From NCBI RefSeq assembly GCF_000306675.2, contig NZ_CP024871.1, positions 1,535,001 through 1,599,000 of the forward strand: DNA of 64,000 nucleotides. The letters are read 5' to 3'. Under the pieces are notes generated by a model. That model saw only the letters and a list, made by a program, of their open reading frames with translations, was not told where the DNA came from and ran no database searches. Below are positions 27,167 to 36,033 of the stretch, piece after piece. The stretch is from Leptospira mayottensis 200901116. GTDB lineage: Bacteria; Spirochaetota; Leptospiria; Leptospirales; Leptospiraceae. The translations under genes were made by a program, and so were the position numbers. Each line of letters opens with the position of its first letter. The stretch's first letter is position 1.

Positions 27167-28231
27167 ATGCCACAACCGATTCAATTAGGAAATAAAATTA
27201 TTACTGGTTTTTTCGATCCTTATGTGATCGCTGAGATAGGGGTCAATCATGAAGGATCGATCGATATAGCGAAACGATTGATTGACGAAGCCAAGGAAGG
27301 TGGTGCGGACGGAGCAAAATTTCAAACTTATAAAGCGGAGACGTTAGCATCTAAGAATTCACCATCCTATTGGGATAGAACTCAAGAGTCCACCGCTAGT
27401 CAATTTGAATTATTTAAAAAATATGATTCTTTCGGTTGGAAAGAGTATGAAATTCTCGCCAAACATTGCCAATCGGTCGGGATTGATTTTCTTTCTACCC
27501 CTTTCGATCTGGAGGCGGTGGAACATTTGGCTCCTCAAATGCCTTTTATGAAAGTCGCTTCGGCGGATATAACTTCTGTTCCTTTATTAAGAAGCGTTGC
27601 TAAATATTCTAAACCAGTAATTTTATCAACTGGTAGTTCGACTATTCCAGAGATTGATTTTGCAATGAGAGAGTTGCATATAAATGGAGCAAACGAGATT
27701 ATTCTTTTGCATTGTATATTAAATTATCCTACTAAACCTGAAAATGCAAATTTGGGTATGATCCAGGACTTACAAAGAATATTTCCGCATCATTGGATTG
27801 GATATTCAGATCACACTCCTCCAGATCTTGAGATGAAATCTTTGATAACCGCGACCTTGTTTGGTTCCGTCGTTTTAGAAAAACATTTTACTCATGACAA
27901 AACTCTCCCTGGAAATGATCATTATCATGCGATGGATAAGGAAGATCTTAAAAGATTCAAAAGAAAACTTAAGGAATTTGAATCTTTAATCGGTAGTAGC
28001 AAAAAAGCACCGCTTCAATCTGAAGAGCTGAGCCGGAAAAACGCAAGAAGATCTATTGTCCTTTCTAAAAATCTTTCGAAAGGTAGTAAAATCAAAGAAC
28101 AAGATATAACTTTTAAAAGGCCTGCACATGGGATTAGCCCTATTTTTTGGGATGATGTAATTGGAAGAGTGGTCAATAAAGATCTTTTAGAAGACCATAT
28201 CTTAAATTGGGAAGATTTGGTTCAACTTTAG
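27167..28231 (+). CDS. NeuB/SpsE-type ulosonic acid synthase with SAF domain
   Basis: 354 residues from the ATG at 27167, preceded by GGGTG; a GTG at 27158 is possible. The barrel domain condenses phosphoenolpyruvate with an amino or deoxy sugar. It shows AEIGVNHEGSIDIAKRLI, DGAKFQTYKAE, DFLSTPFDLEAV, and both metal histidines (EKHFT and GNDHYHAMD). A C-terminal SAF (antifreeze-like) domain covers about 285-350 (RRSIVLSKNLSKGSKIKEQD). The next gene is an SpsF-type nucleotidyltransferase, the usual SpsE-SpsF order. The product could be a legionaminic, pseudaminic or other ulosonic acid; the exact sugar is not fixed by sequence. Confidence 0.85.
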   Translation: MPQPIQLGNKIITGFFDPYVIAEIGVNHEGSIDIAKRLIDEAKEGGADGAKFQTYKAETLASKNSPSYWDRTQESTASQFELFKKYDSFGWKEYEILAKHCQSVGIDFLSTPFDLEAVEHLAPQMPFMKVASADITSVPLLRSVAKYSKPVILSTGSSTIPEIDFAMRELHINGANEIILLHCILNYPTKPENANLGMIQDLQRIFPHHWIGYSDHTPPDLEMKSLITATLFGSVVLEKHFTHDKTLPGNDHYHAMDKEDLKRFKRKLKEFESLIGSSKKAPLQSEELSRKNARRSIVLSKNLSKGSKIKEQDITFKRPAHGISPIFWDDVIGRVVNKDLLEDHILNWEDLVQL

Positions 28232-28235
28232 GAAA

Positions 28236-28928
28236 ATGGGTTCGTCAACACTTGCCATAGTTCAAGCAAGGATGGGTTCTACAAGACTTCCGGGGAAAAT
28301 GTTATTAAAACTTGGAAAATTCACTATTTTAGAATGGGTCCTTCGGCGTCTCAAGAAATCAAAACAATTAACTGAAATCATATTAGCGACAAGTAATCTA
28401 TCGATTGATGATTCTCTGGAAGTTGCCGCCAAAAGTCTTGGTGTAACAGTCTTTCGTGGATCTGAAACAGACGTGTTGGGTCGATTTGTATTGGCTGGTA
28501 AAAAGTCGATCTCAAAAAATATCGTGAGAGTTTGCGCAGATAATCCGTTTTTGGATTTCAAAGTTATCGACAACTTAATTGAGGGATTTACTAACGAAGA
28601 CTACGATTACGGTTTTAATCATATTCCTTGGGGTGAAAATTCTTTTATTGATGGGGTCGGTGTAGAGATTTTAAGAAAAAGATTGTTAGAAGAGATCGAT
28701 GAACTTGCAAAATTGCCAGAAGAAAGAGAACACGTGACCCGTTTTATCTGGAATCACTGGGATCGTTATCGGATTTATTCTCCGATTGCCGATGAAAAAT
28801 TTCGTTTTCCGGAACTTTCATTAGATGTTGATACGAAAGAAGATTATGAACTGTTTCGGATGCATCTTGAGGATTACTCAGGATTTCCTGAAGACTATGA
28901 AGTTGAAGAATTAATTTCAAAATTGTGA
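28236..28928 (+). CDS. SpsF-type cytidylyltransferase, first copy
   Basis: 230 residues. The N-terminal AIVQARMGSTRLPGKML is the nucleotide-binding signature of the CMP-sugar synthetase superfamily (compare QARxxSxRLPxK), followed by VFRGSETDVLGRF and CADNPFLDFKVID. The C-terminal part (ELSLDVDTKEDYELF) carries the second metal aspartate. It probably activates the ulosonic acid made by the preceding synthase as a CMP-sugar in the cytoplasm. AGGA overlaps the previous stop, so translation is coupled. Two paralogues exist in the window (N-domain of 34315, and 47513). Confidence 0.82.
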   Translation: MGSSTLAIVQARMGSTRLPGKMLLKLGKFTILEWVLRRLKKSKQLTEIILATSNLSIDDSLEVAAKSLGVTVFRGSETDVLGRFVLAGKKSISKNIVRVCADNPFLDFKVIDNLIEGFTNEDYDYGFNHIPWGENSFIDGVGVEILRKRLLEEIDELAKLPEEREHVTRFIWNHWDRYRIYSPIADEKFRFPELSLDVDTKEDYELFRMHLEDYSGFPEDYEVEELISKL

Positions 28929-28957
28929 TATGACAATACTTGAAGGAGTCTTGGAAA

Positions 28958-29572
28958 ATGGATTACCATGATTATGTAATAAAAGATGGGGAGTTCGTCG
29001 GAAAGTTTGAAGAAATGTATTCTTCATGTGACGACCCGTGGTATCAAACAAAAGATGAAAATGTTCTTGGCTGTACTTCTAAATTAGTTTCTGCCTCTTA
29101 TATATTGAAATTCGGTATTAAAGAAATCATCGAATTTGGTTGTGGACTTGGTTTTTATACTTCTTTTCTTCGAGATTTTACTGGAGCAAAGGTGGCCGGA
29201 GTTGATATTTCTGAAACTGCCATACGAAAAGCGAAAAAATATTTTCTTAATATGGATTTTTTTTGTGATGATATTGAGCGTCTTGGAAAATATTCAGAGT
29301 ATAAGAATATTATGTTTTCAGAGTTAACTTGGTATATATTAGAAGATAATAAATTACTTTATGCTTTTGAGAATATTGCTAAACATTTTAAAGGTGGTTA
29401 TTTTATTCATAACCTGCAATTTTACGAAAAAGGTCAAAAATATGGTACAGATTTTTTTACTAATTTGGCAGGATTTATCAAATTGTGCCCATTTGAACTG
29501 ATTTCTTTTTCTGAGACCAGATATCCTGGTTCTGAGAATATAGAAACTAGCTGCATATTTAAAATAGATTGA
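28958..29572 (+). CDS. Class I SAM-dependent methyltransferase
   Basis: 204 residues from the ATG at 28958, which follows AAGGAG at 28943-28948. Motif I is IIEFGCGLGFYTSFL; motif II is VAGVDIS; a FELTWYIL-type post-II segment follows (SELTWYILEDN). It resembles NodS-like or sugar N-/O-methyltransferases in polysaccharide clusters. The substrate is unknown but is likely an amino or hydroxyl group of a locus sugar. It stands between the SpsF gene and a carbamoyltransferase, 14 bases before the latter. Confidence 0.75.
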   Translation: MDYHDYVIKDGEFVGKFEEMYSSCDDPWYQTKDENVLGCTSKLVSASYILKFGIKEIIEFGCGLGFYTSFLRDFTGAKVAGVDISETAIRKAKKYFLNMDFFCDDIERLGKYSEYKNIMFSELTWYILEDNKLLYAFENIAKHFKGGYFIHNLQFYEKGQKYGTDFFTNLAGFIKLCPFELISFSETRYPGSENIETSCIFKID

Positions 29573-29586
29573 TTGGACGTTTTTAA

Positions 29587-31386
29587 ATGAAAATTTTAGG
29601 GTTATCTTTAGGTGAGTTGAGTACAGCTGCATTGATGATTGACGGTCATATCGTCGCCTGTGTCAGCGAGGAAAGGTTTACACGAAAAAAAAATGACGAA
29701 GTATTACCTGAAAAATCAATTCGTTATGTTTTAGAGACAGGTGGAATTGCAGCGTCCGATTTAGATCGTGTTGTGATTGCTGGAACCGAGTTGAATGTTT
29801 CGACTCATATTATGAGAACTTATAGCTCTTGGAAAATTTCAGATTATATCCGTTCAATGGACGATTATTGGTATCCTAAATTATACAAAAAGAAGGACGT
29901 AGATTTTTACAAAGTATTTAAAGATAAAATTGACTTAAATCAAACACCTGGGCCGGAAAAATGGAAAAAACTTTTAAAGAATATAAAGGGGTATTATTCA
30001 AGTAAAGATTGGCCTCACTATAAGGTTTTCTTGCACGATTATTTTTATTCTATCCTCGGTAGAACGGACATTCCAATTGTTCACCTAGATCATCATACAT
30101 GTCATGCTGCGTATGCGTATTGGGGATCAATTTGTAGAGGGGAGGATGTACTCACGTTAACCGCAGATGCATATGGGGACGGGCTTTCTTCTACAATTTC
30201 TGTCATTAAAAAAGATGGTGGATTGAAAAGAGTTCATGAACTTGGTTCTAATGAATTTACCTTGGCCCGTCTTTATCGATATGTAACTCTAATTTTAGGT
30301 ATGAAACCTAATGAGCACGAATATAAAGTAATGGGGTTAGCGCCGTATGCTAAAGAAGAAATATTAAAAAAACCTTATGAAATTTTTTCATCTACAATGC
30401 AAGTAAATGGTTTATCAATGGTTTACAAAAATAAACCAAAAGATTACTATTATTGGTTTAGGGAACGATTGAATGGGAGTCGTTTTGATGGAATTGCTGG
30501 CGGACTACAAAAATACACTGAAGAAATCGTATTAAAGTACATCTCAAATGCTCTAAAATCCAAGAAAAAAACAAAACTCGCGTATTCTGGCGGTGTTTCC
30601 ATGAATATTAAAACCAACATGCTACTTCATGAAGAGAGTGTGTTAAAAGAGCTTTATGTCCCCGGATCAGGAGGGGATGAGTCTCTGGCTATCGGTGCTT
30701 GCTATGCGTATATGGATCAAGAAATTGGAAGTCGAGAACTTACTCCACTTGCGAATTTATATCTTGGTCCTGATATGGATCTTAAAGAAGAAGCAACGGT
30801 TGTTTCGGAGGCGAGGAAACAATTTTTTGTCAAAGAATATAATCCAACTCTCGCTGCTCAAATGTTGTCAAAAGGTTTTGCTTTTGGAAGGGCAGTAGGT
30901 CGGGGAGAATTTGGTGCCAGATCGCTTGGAAATCGGGCAATTTTGGCTGATCCGAGAAACTTTGATACAATTGGTGTTATCAATGAGAAGATCAAGAATC
31001 GAGATTTTTGGATGCCATTTGCCCCTTCCGTTTTACGTGAAGACTTAAATGAATATACTGTAAACCCGAAAAATATTGATTCTCCTTTTATGTCGATAGG
31101 CTTTCGAACCACGGCTAAAGGAAAAGAAGCTTTGCGGGCTGCCACTCATCCTTCAGATGCTACGGTGCGGCCGAATACGGTGACTGAAAAATCAAATCGA
31201 GAATATTATATTTTAATTAATGAGTTTAAGAAGATAACCGGAGTTGGTGGATTGCTGAATACCTCTTTTAATTTACATGGAGAACCAATTGTAAATGGTT
31301 CTAAAGATGCTTATCGTGTTTTTTTAAAAAGTGGTTTGGATGCGATCATTCTTCCAAATTGGATTATCTCTAAAAAGGAATTTTAA
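29587..31386 (+). CDS. Carbamoyltransferase (NodU/TobZ family), first
   Basis: 599 residues. The N-terminal Kae1-like domain starts MKILGLSLGELSTAALMIDG and carries the metal and substrate motif HLDHHTCHAAYAYWGS, then LTADAYGDG and GMKPNEHEYKVMGLAPYA. The C-terminal domain carries GRGEFGARSLGNRAILADPR and NTSFNLHGEPIV. The family makes carbamoyl-adenylate from carbamoyl phosphate and ATP and transfers the carbamoyl group to a sugar hydroxyl. It is closest to the third copy (38911), less so to the second (32616). It lies just before the kdnA-like gene. Confidence 0.88.
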   Translation: MKILGLSLGELSTAALMIDGHIVACVSEERFTRKKNDEVLPEKSIRYVLETGGIAASDLDRVVIAGTELNVSTHIMRTYSSWKISDYIRSMDDYWYPKLYKKKDVDFYKVFKDKIDLNQTPGPEKWKKLLKNIKGYYSSKDWPHYKVFLHDYFYSILGRTDIPIVHLDHHTCHAAYAYWGSICRGEDVLTLTADAYGDGLSSTISVIKKDGGLKRVHELGSNEFTLARLYRYVTLILGMKPNEHEYKVMGLAPYAKEEILKKPYEIFSSTMQVNGLSMVYKNKPKDYYYWFRERLNGSRFDGIAGGLQKYTEEIVLKYISNALKSKKKTKLAYSGGVSMNIKTNMLLHEESVLKELYVPGSGGDESLAIGACYAYMDQEIGSRELTPLANLYLGPDMDLKEEATVVSEARKQFFVKEYNPTLAAQMLSKGFAFGRAVGRGEFGARSLGNRAILADPRNFDTIGVINEKIKNRDFWMPFAPSVLREDLNEYTVNPKNIDSPFMSIGFRTTAKGKEALRAATHPSDATVRPNTVTEKSNREYYILINEFKKITGVGGLLNTSFNLHGEPIVNGSKDAYRVFLKSGLDAIILPNWIISKKEF

Positions 31387-31449
31387 AGATCAATTCTAAT
31401 TGATTTCGTCGCGGTCAAAAATCTCGATTGAGCAAATAGGAAAATAAAT

Positions 31450-32613
31450 ATGCCCGGATTTGAACTAATAGGAAATGAAGAGTTTGGAGAATTGGAAGAT
31501 TTATTTCAAAGGAGTAAAATACTTTTTCGGCATGGATTTGACGGGATTCGGAATGGGATTTTTAAGGTAAGAGAATTTGAACTTGCTTTTGCGAAACATT
31601 TCGGGTTTCAGGATGCCCTAGCGGTTACTTCCGGAACCGCAGCTTTGAAAGTAGCGATGAAAGCCGCTAATATTAAACCTGGGGATGAAGTAATCACCCA
31701 GTCTTTTACATTCTTAGCAACTGTGGAAGCGATTGTAGAGGCAGGTGCTACTCCAATCATTTGTGAGATAGATGAATCTCTCAATATGGATCCGATTACT
31801 CTTGAAAAATTGATCACTCAAAAAACTAAGATGATTATTCCGGTGCATATGTTAGGGGTCCCCGCAAGGATGGATCAAATTCTCGCGATTGCCCGAAAGC
31901 ATAATATTTTAGTCATGGAAGATACTGCTTGGGGATGTGGCGGAAAATTCCAGGGCTCATATCTCGGAACTTTAGGAGATATTGGTAGTTTTAGTTTTGA
32001 TTTTGCAAAGATCATAACTACTGGCGAAGGTGGAATGATACTAGCAAAGGATCAGAGTTTATTGGAAAGAGCTAAAGCGTATCATGATCATGGACATGAA
32101 AATAACCCAAGGTTACCTCGCTGGGAAGACTCTAGAAGTAGTTCGGGTTTTAACTATCGAATGACAGAAATGCAGGGAGCCGTTGGTCTTGCTCAACTTA
32201 AAAAGTTGGGTGAAATCGTGAAGTTGCAAAGAGCTAATTTAGAGAAAATTAAATCAGTTGTATCTCAATATGAGGGCATTCGTTTTAGAGATGTTCCCGA
32301 GTCCGGTGAAGAAACTGCTGACGCTTTGGTCTTTTTTACAAAAACTCCAAAATTGGCACGTGCTTTTCGGTTAGCGATGCTTGAGGAAGGTCTTGGTACT
32401 AAAATACTCCCCGAAGCTATTTCTTGGCATTTTGCTGGAACTTGGAATCATATTCCCGAACTTGTTCGTCAATATCCTAATTTGTTCGAAGCTTTTCCAC
32501 GCTCTTTAGAGTTATTGGATAGAAGCGTAGCCATCCCAATTCAAGTAAAGATGCAAGATCAAGTCTTGGATAAAGTGGATTCTGCCATGATTAAGGTGTT
32601 TAAAGGTAATTAA
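31450..32613 (+). CDS. kdnA: KdnA-type 8-amino-3,8-dideoxy-Kdo transaminase
   Basis: 387 residues of the DegT/DnrJ/EryC1 PLP aminotransferases. The N-terminus MPGFELIGNEEFGELEDLF and the following HGFDGIRNGIFKVREFE are characteristic of KdnA, which aminates 8-oxo-Kdo using glutamate. PLP contacts visible are SGTAALK, the aspartate D158 (MEDTAWGCGG) and the Schiff-base lysine K187 in SFDFAKIITTGEGG. With the KdnB-like gene at 25398 it would complete 8-amino-Kdo formation. It is flanked on both sides by carbamoyltransferase genes; the next one starts two bases after its stop. Confidence 0.82.
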   Translation: MPGFELIGNEEFGELEDLFQRSKILFRHGFDGIRNGIFKVREFELAFAKHFGFQDALAVTSGTAALKVAMKAANIKPGDEVITQSFTFLATVEAIVEAGATPIICEIDESLNMDPITLEKLITQKTKMIIPVHMLGVPARMDQILAIARKHNILVMEDTAWGCGGKFQGSYLGTLGDIGSFSFDFAKIITTGEGGMILAKDQSLLERAKAYHDHGHENNPRLPRWEDSRSSSGFNYRMTEMQGAVGLAQLKKLGEIVKLQRANLEKIKSVVSQYEGIRFRDVPESGEETADALVFFTKTPKLARAFRLAMLEEGLGTKILPEAISWHFAGTWNHIPELVRQYPNLFEAFPRSLELLDRSVAIPIQVKMQDQVLDKVDSAMIKVFKGN

Positions 32614-32615
32614 GA

Positions 32616-34367
32616 ATGAAGATATTAGGTATTAATGCATTTGGACATGATACGTCAGCTGCTCTCGTTATCGATGGGAAATTGATTGCGGCGGTAGAAG
32701 AGGAACGGTTGAATCGAGAAAAAAGTACTCGCGCCTTCCCTCATCTATCGATAGAGTATTGCTTAAAAGAAGCGAATATTAAATTTGAAGATGTCGACTA
32801 TATTACTTATGCGTATCAGCCATATCTTTGGCTAACTCATCGATTTTTGTATCATCAATTGCGCTTTTTTCCTCAGGCTTTAGGAGAGCTTAAGTATGTG
32901 AAGCGTATGATTTCAAAGTTTATGTTTTTGAAATCCAATATTCAGAAAGAATTAAAAACGAATAAGCCAATTATATTATTGAAGCATCACGATGCACATA
33001 TGGGAAGTACATTTCTTGTTTCTCCGTTTGAAGAGGCAGCTATCTTGACATTAGATGGATTGGGTGAATATGAGACTAGTGTACAAGCTGTCGGTAAAGG
33101 AACGTCGATCAAAAGATTGGATCATATTCTTTTTCCAAATTCACTTGGATCAATGTATGCTTGTATCTCACATTTTGTTGGATATACAGCGGAATTGGAC
33201 GAGGGGAAAGTTATGGGGCTTGCGGCATATGGAGATGCTTCGGAATACTATAATGATTTTAAGAAGCTCGTTAAACTAAAGAAAGATGGAACCTTTCAAT
33301 TAGATTTGTCTTATTTTGAATATTATAAAAAAAGAGATACCTGGGTAAGCGATAAATTTTATAAAGTTTTTGGCCCTCGGCGTGCCAAAAATGAGGAAAT
33401 GACATCACGTTATATTAATGTAGCAGCAGCAGCTCAAAAGGTTTTGGAAGATACGGTATTGCATATTTCTGAATCGTTGTATAATAGAACCAAAATGAAG
33501 GCGATCTGTCTGGCTGGTGGGGTCGCTCTGAATAGCGTTGCAAATGGGAGGATCGTTGAACAAGGTTTGTTTAAGGATATTTTTATTCAACCTGCGAGTG
33601 GAGATAACGGCCTTCCTATCGGTGCGGCTTTTTACGTATATAATACTCTGAAGAAACAAAAAAGAGTGTTTGTGGAAAGAGATACCTATTTGGGTCCAAA
33701 GTATCCAGACCAAGATATTATCAGTGCTTTAAAGAAATATAATTTACCTGTTTATAAATCAGATTCCGTTGCTAAAGAAACTGCGGCGATGTTGACAAAT
33801 AAAAATGTGATTGGGTTGTATCAAGGACGAATGGAATTTGGTCCTAGGGCTTTAGGAAATCGAAGTATTATTGCAGATCCCCGATTTGAAGATATGAAGG
33901 ACATTGTAAATGAAAAAGTAAAGTTTAGAGAAGCTTACCGCCCATTTGCACCGGCTATTTTAGCGGATCATTGCAAGGATTATTTTGAAAATGATTATAC
34001 TTCTCCTTATATGCTACTTGTTTACAAAGCAAAGCCGTTTGCTAAAGATAAAATTCCTGCAGTTGTCCATCAAGACGGAACGGGAAGGGTGCAGACGGTA
34101 GAAAAGGAAATTAATCCAAGGTATTATAATATTATTGAAGAGTTTTATAGAATTACTAATGTTCCGGTAATTATGAATACATCGTTCAATATCAAAGATG
34201 AGCCGATCGTGTGTAATCCTGAAGATGCTGTGCGTTGTTTTTTGGGAACCAATATTGATGCGTTAGTATTGGAAGATTATATTGTAAAAAAGACTGATAT
34301 CGATATGAGTAAATATGGTAACCAAGAAGATTATCGCCACAATAGAGGCCAGGCTAGCAAGCACTAG
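32616..34367 (+). CDS. Carbamoyltransferase (NodU/TobZ family), second
   Basis: 583 residues of the same two-domain family but from a different branch. The N-terminal segment is MKILGINAFGHDTSAALVIDG, the histidine motif KHHDAHMGSTFLVSPF, then LTLDGLGE and the more standard SHFVGYTAELDEGKVMGLAAYG. The C-terminal domain has GRMEFGPRALGNRSIIADPR and NTSFNIKDEPIV. All catalytic motifs seem intact. It follows kdnA by two bases, so it may act on the same sugar. The last 53 bases overlap the next gene in another frame, unusually long for this operon. Confidence 0.88.
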   Translation: MKILGINAFGHDTSAALVIDGKLIAAVEEERLNREKSTRAFPHLSIEYCLKEANIKFEDVDYITYAYQPYLWLTHRFLYHQLRFFPQALGELKYVKRMISKFMFLKSNIQKELKTNKPIILLKHHDAHMGSTFLVSPFEEAAILTLDGLGEYETSVQAVGKGTSIKRLDHILFPNSLGSMYACISHFVGYTAELDEGKVMGLAAYGDASEYYNDFKKLVKLKKDGTFQLDLSYFEYYKKRDTWVSDKFYKVFGPRRAKNEEMTSRYINVAAAAQKVLEDTVLHISESLYNRTKMKAICLAGGVALNSVANGRIVEQGLFKDIFIQPASGDNGLPIGAAFYVYNTLKKQKRVFVERDTYLGPKYPDQDIISALKKYNLPVYKSDSVAKETAAMLTNKNVIGLYQGRMEFGPRALGNRSIIADPRFEDMKDIVNEKVKFREAYRPFAPAILADHCKDYFENDYTSPYMLLVYKAKPFAKDKIPAVVHQDGTGRVQTVEKEINPRYYNIIEEFYRITNVPVIMNTSFNIKDEPIVCNPEDAVRCFLGTNIDALVLEDYIVKKTDIDMSKYGNQEDYRHNRGQASKH

Positions 34368-36033
34368 ATTACCCGGAAAAGTTTTATTACCTTTAGGTGG
34401 GAAACCTGTTCTTCAATTTTTGGTCGAAAGACTCAAACGTTCGAAGTTTATAGATGAAATCATAATTGCGACCTCTTCTAATATTGAAAATGATGCAATT
34501 GAAAGTCTGACTAAGGAGATCGGGATTTATTGTTTTCGTGGAAGTGAAGACGATGTTTTGAGTCGTGTGATAGGAGCAGCAGATTCTAGGAAAGCTGATA
34601 TTATCGTTCAATTGACGGGAGATTGTCCCTTGATGGACCCTGAGTTGATTGATGAATGCGTGAGTAAATATTTAGATGGTGGTTATGATTACGTCGCAAA
34701 CGAATTAGTGCGGACTTATCCGATTGGAATGGATGTTGCTGTTTTTTCCTTATCCTTGTTAAAAGAAACATATCTGGAAAAGGATCTTACGGAGATGGAC
34801 AAAGAGCATGTGACTACTTATATAGTGGAACGACCGATTCGTTATAAATTACTGAATGTCCGAGCAGATAAAGAACAGGATCGTCCGGACCTTCAACTGA
34901 CTTTAGATACGAAAGAAGATTACTCTACATTGAGTTCTATTGTTGATTCTTTATACACGAAAAAAAGCGATTTTAATCTAAGAGATATAATTCAATTTTT
35001 AGATCAGCACAAAGAGGTTTCTGCAATCAATTCAGAGATCAAAAGAAAAAAGAAAGATATTCGTAAGTTAAGTGTTGGTCTCATTGGTCTTGGAAAAATA
35101 GCAAGCGATTATGATTCTGGTATCGACGGTATTGAGATCAATAGTCATACAAAAGCGTTTCTTAAAAATGAGTTTGCGGAAATCTCGGTAGTTGCAGATC
35201 AAGATATATCAAAAATTCAAAATTTTAAAATAAAATGGGGCTTAGAGCCGATATCTTTTGTTGATTTAGATTCGTTTTGGGCCTCTGAAATAAACCTAGA
35301 TCTACTATCCATTTGTTCCAATACCGCTTCGCACTTTGAAATACTGAAAAAAGCGATGGAGAGAAATATTCCTTATATTTTGTGTGAAAAGCCAATCACC
35401 GATAAAGAAGACGAACTCGATGAAGTTGCTGCACTTTCTAAAAAATCGAACTCTAAAATCATTGTGAATCATATCCTTCGCTGGGAGCCAGGGATTTATG
35501 CGATTAAAGAAAAGTTAAGAAATGAGAAAATTCAAAAAGTAGTAGTTTTTTATGCTAAGGGCTTTCTACATAACGGGATTCATGTAGTGGATTTATCTTT
35601 ATATTTGTTTGGAAGTCCGAATAAGATAATAAAAAGAAAAGAGCATATTGATGGATTGGGCTACTTAAATTTTGATTTTGATTTGGTATATGATAGCTTT
35701 GAAATTTCTTTTTTTGCTTTGGATGAAGAAAAATTTAGTATTTTTGAATATTCTATTTATACGGATCTGAGTAAATTTGTTATAGATGAGTTAACTTCAA
35801 AAATAAAATATTTTTCGATTATAGAACATCCGAATATTGAAGGGTATCATTATATTGGTTCCAAAGCAGAAGAAATTGAGTGTTTGCAATTTCAAAGTAT
35901 GAAAAACGTCATCGATGATGTGATTCTCGGAATTAGAACTGGCGATGAATCTTATTTTAAATCGGATTTAAAGACCACATTATCTACAATGAATATTTTA
36001 TTCGATATTATGAGGACTCCATGTCAAAACTAG
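34315..36033 (+). CDS. Fusion: SpsF-type cytidylyltransferase + Gfo/Idh/MocA oxidoreductase
   Basis: 572 residues with two enzymes in one chain. Residues 1-240 are an SpsF-type nucleotidyltransferase (IEARLASTRLPGKVLLPLGG, LTGDCPLMDPELID, LTLDTKEDYSTL). After a basic linker, residues about 252-572 are a Gfo/Idh/MocA dehydrogenase with Rossmann loop GLIGLGKIASDYDSG, the family lysine in CEKPIT and the catalytic His region GIHVVDLSLYLFG. The likely logic is NAD-dependent change of a sugar acid followed or preceded by CMP activation. Other copies of each domain in the window stand alone. It overlaps the upstream carbamoyltransferase by 53 bases and the downstream aminotransferase by 13. Confidence 0.85.
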   Translation: MVTKKIIATIEARLASTRLPGKVLLPLGGKPVLQFLVERLKRSKFIDEIIIATSSNIENDAIESLTKEIGIYCFRGSEDDVLSRVIGAADSRKADIIVQLTGDCPLMDPELIDECVSKYLDGGYDYVANELVRTYPIGMDVAVFSLSLLKETYLEKDLTEMDKEHVTTYIVERPIRYKLLNVRADKEQDRPDLQLTLDTKEDYSTLSSIVDSLYTKKSDFNLRDIIQFLDQHKEVSAINSEIKRKKKDIRKLSVGLIGLGKIASDYDSGIDGIEINSHTKAFLKNEFAEISVVADQDISKIQNFKIKWGLEPISFVDLDSFWASEINLDLLSICSNTASHFEILKKAMERNIPYILCEKPITDKEDELDEVAALSKKSNSKIIVNHILRWEPGIYAIKEKLRNEKIQKVVVFYAKGFLHNGIHVVDLSLYLFGSPNKIIKRKEHIDGLGYLNFDFDLVYDSFEISFFALDEEKFSIFEYSIYTDLSKFVIDELTSKIKYFSIIEHPNIEGYHYIGSKAEEIECLQFQSMKNVIDDVILGIRTGDESYFKSDLKTTLSTMNILFDIMRTPCQN

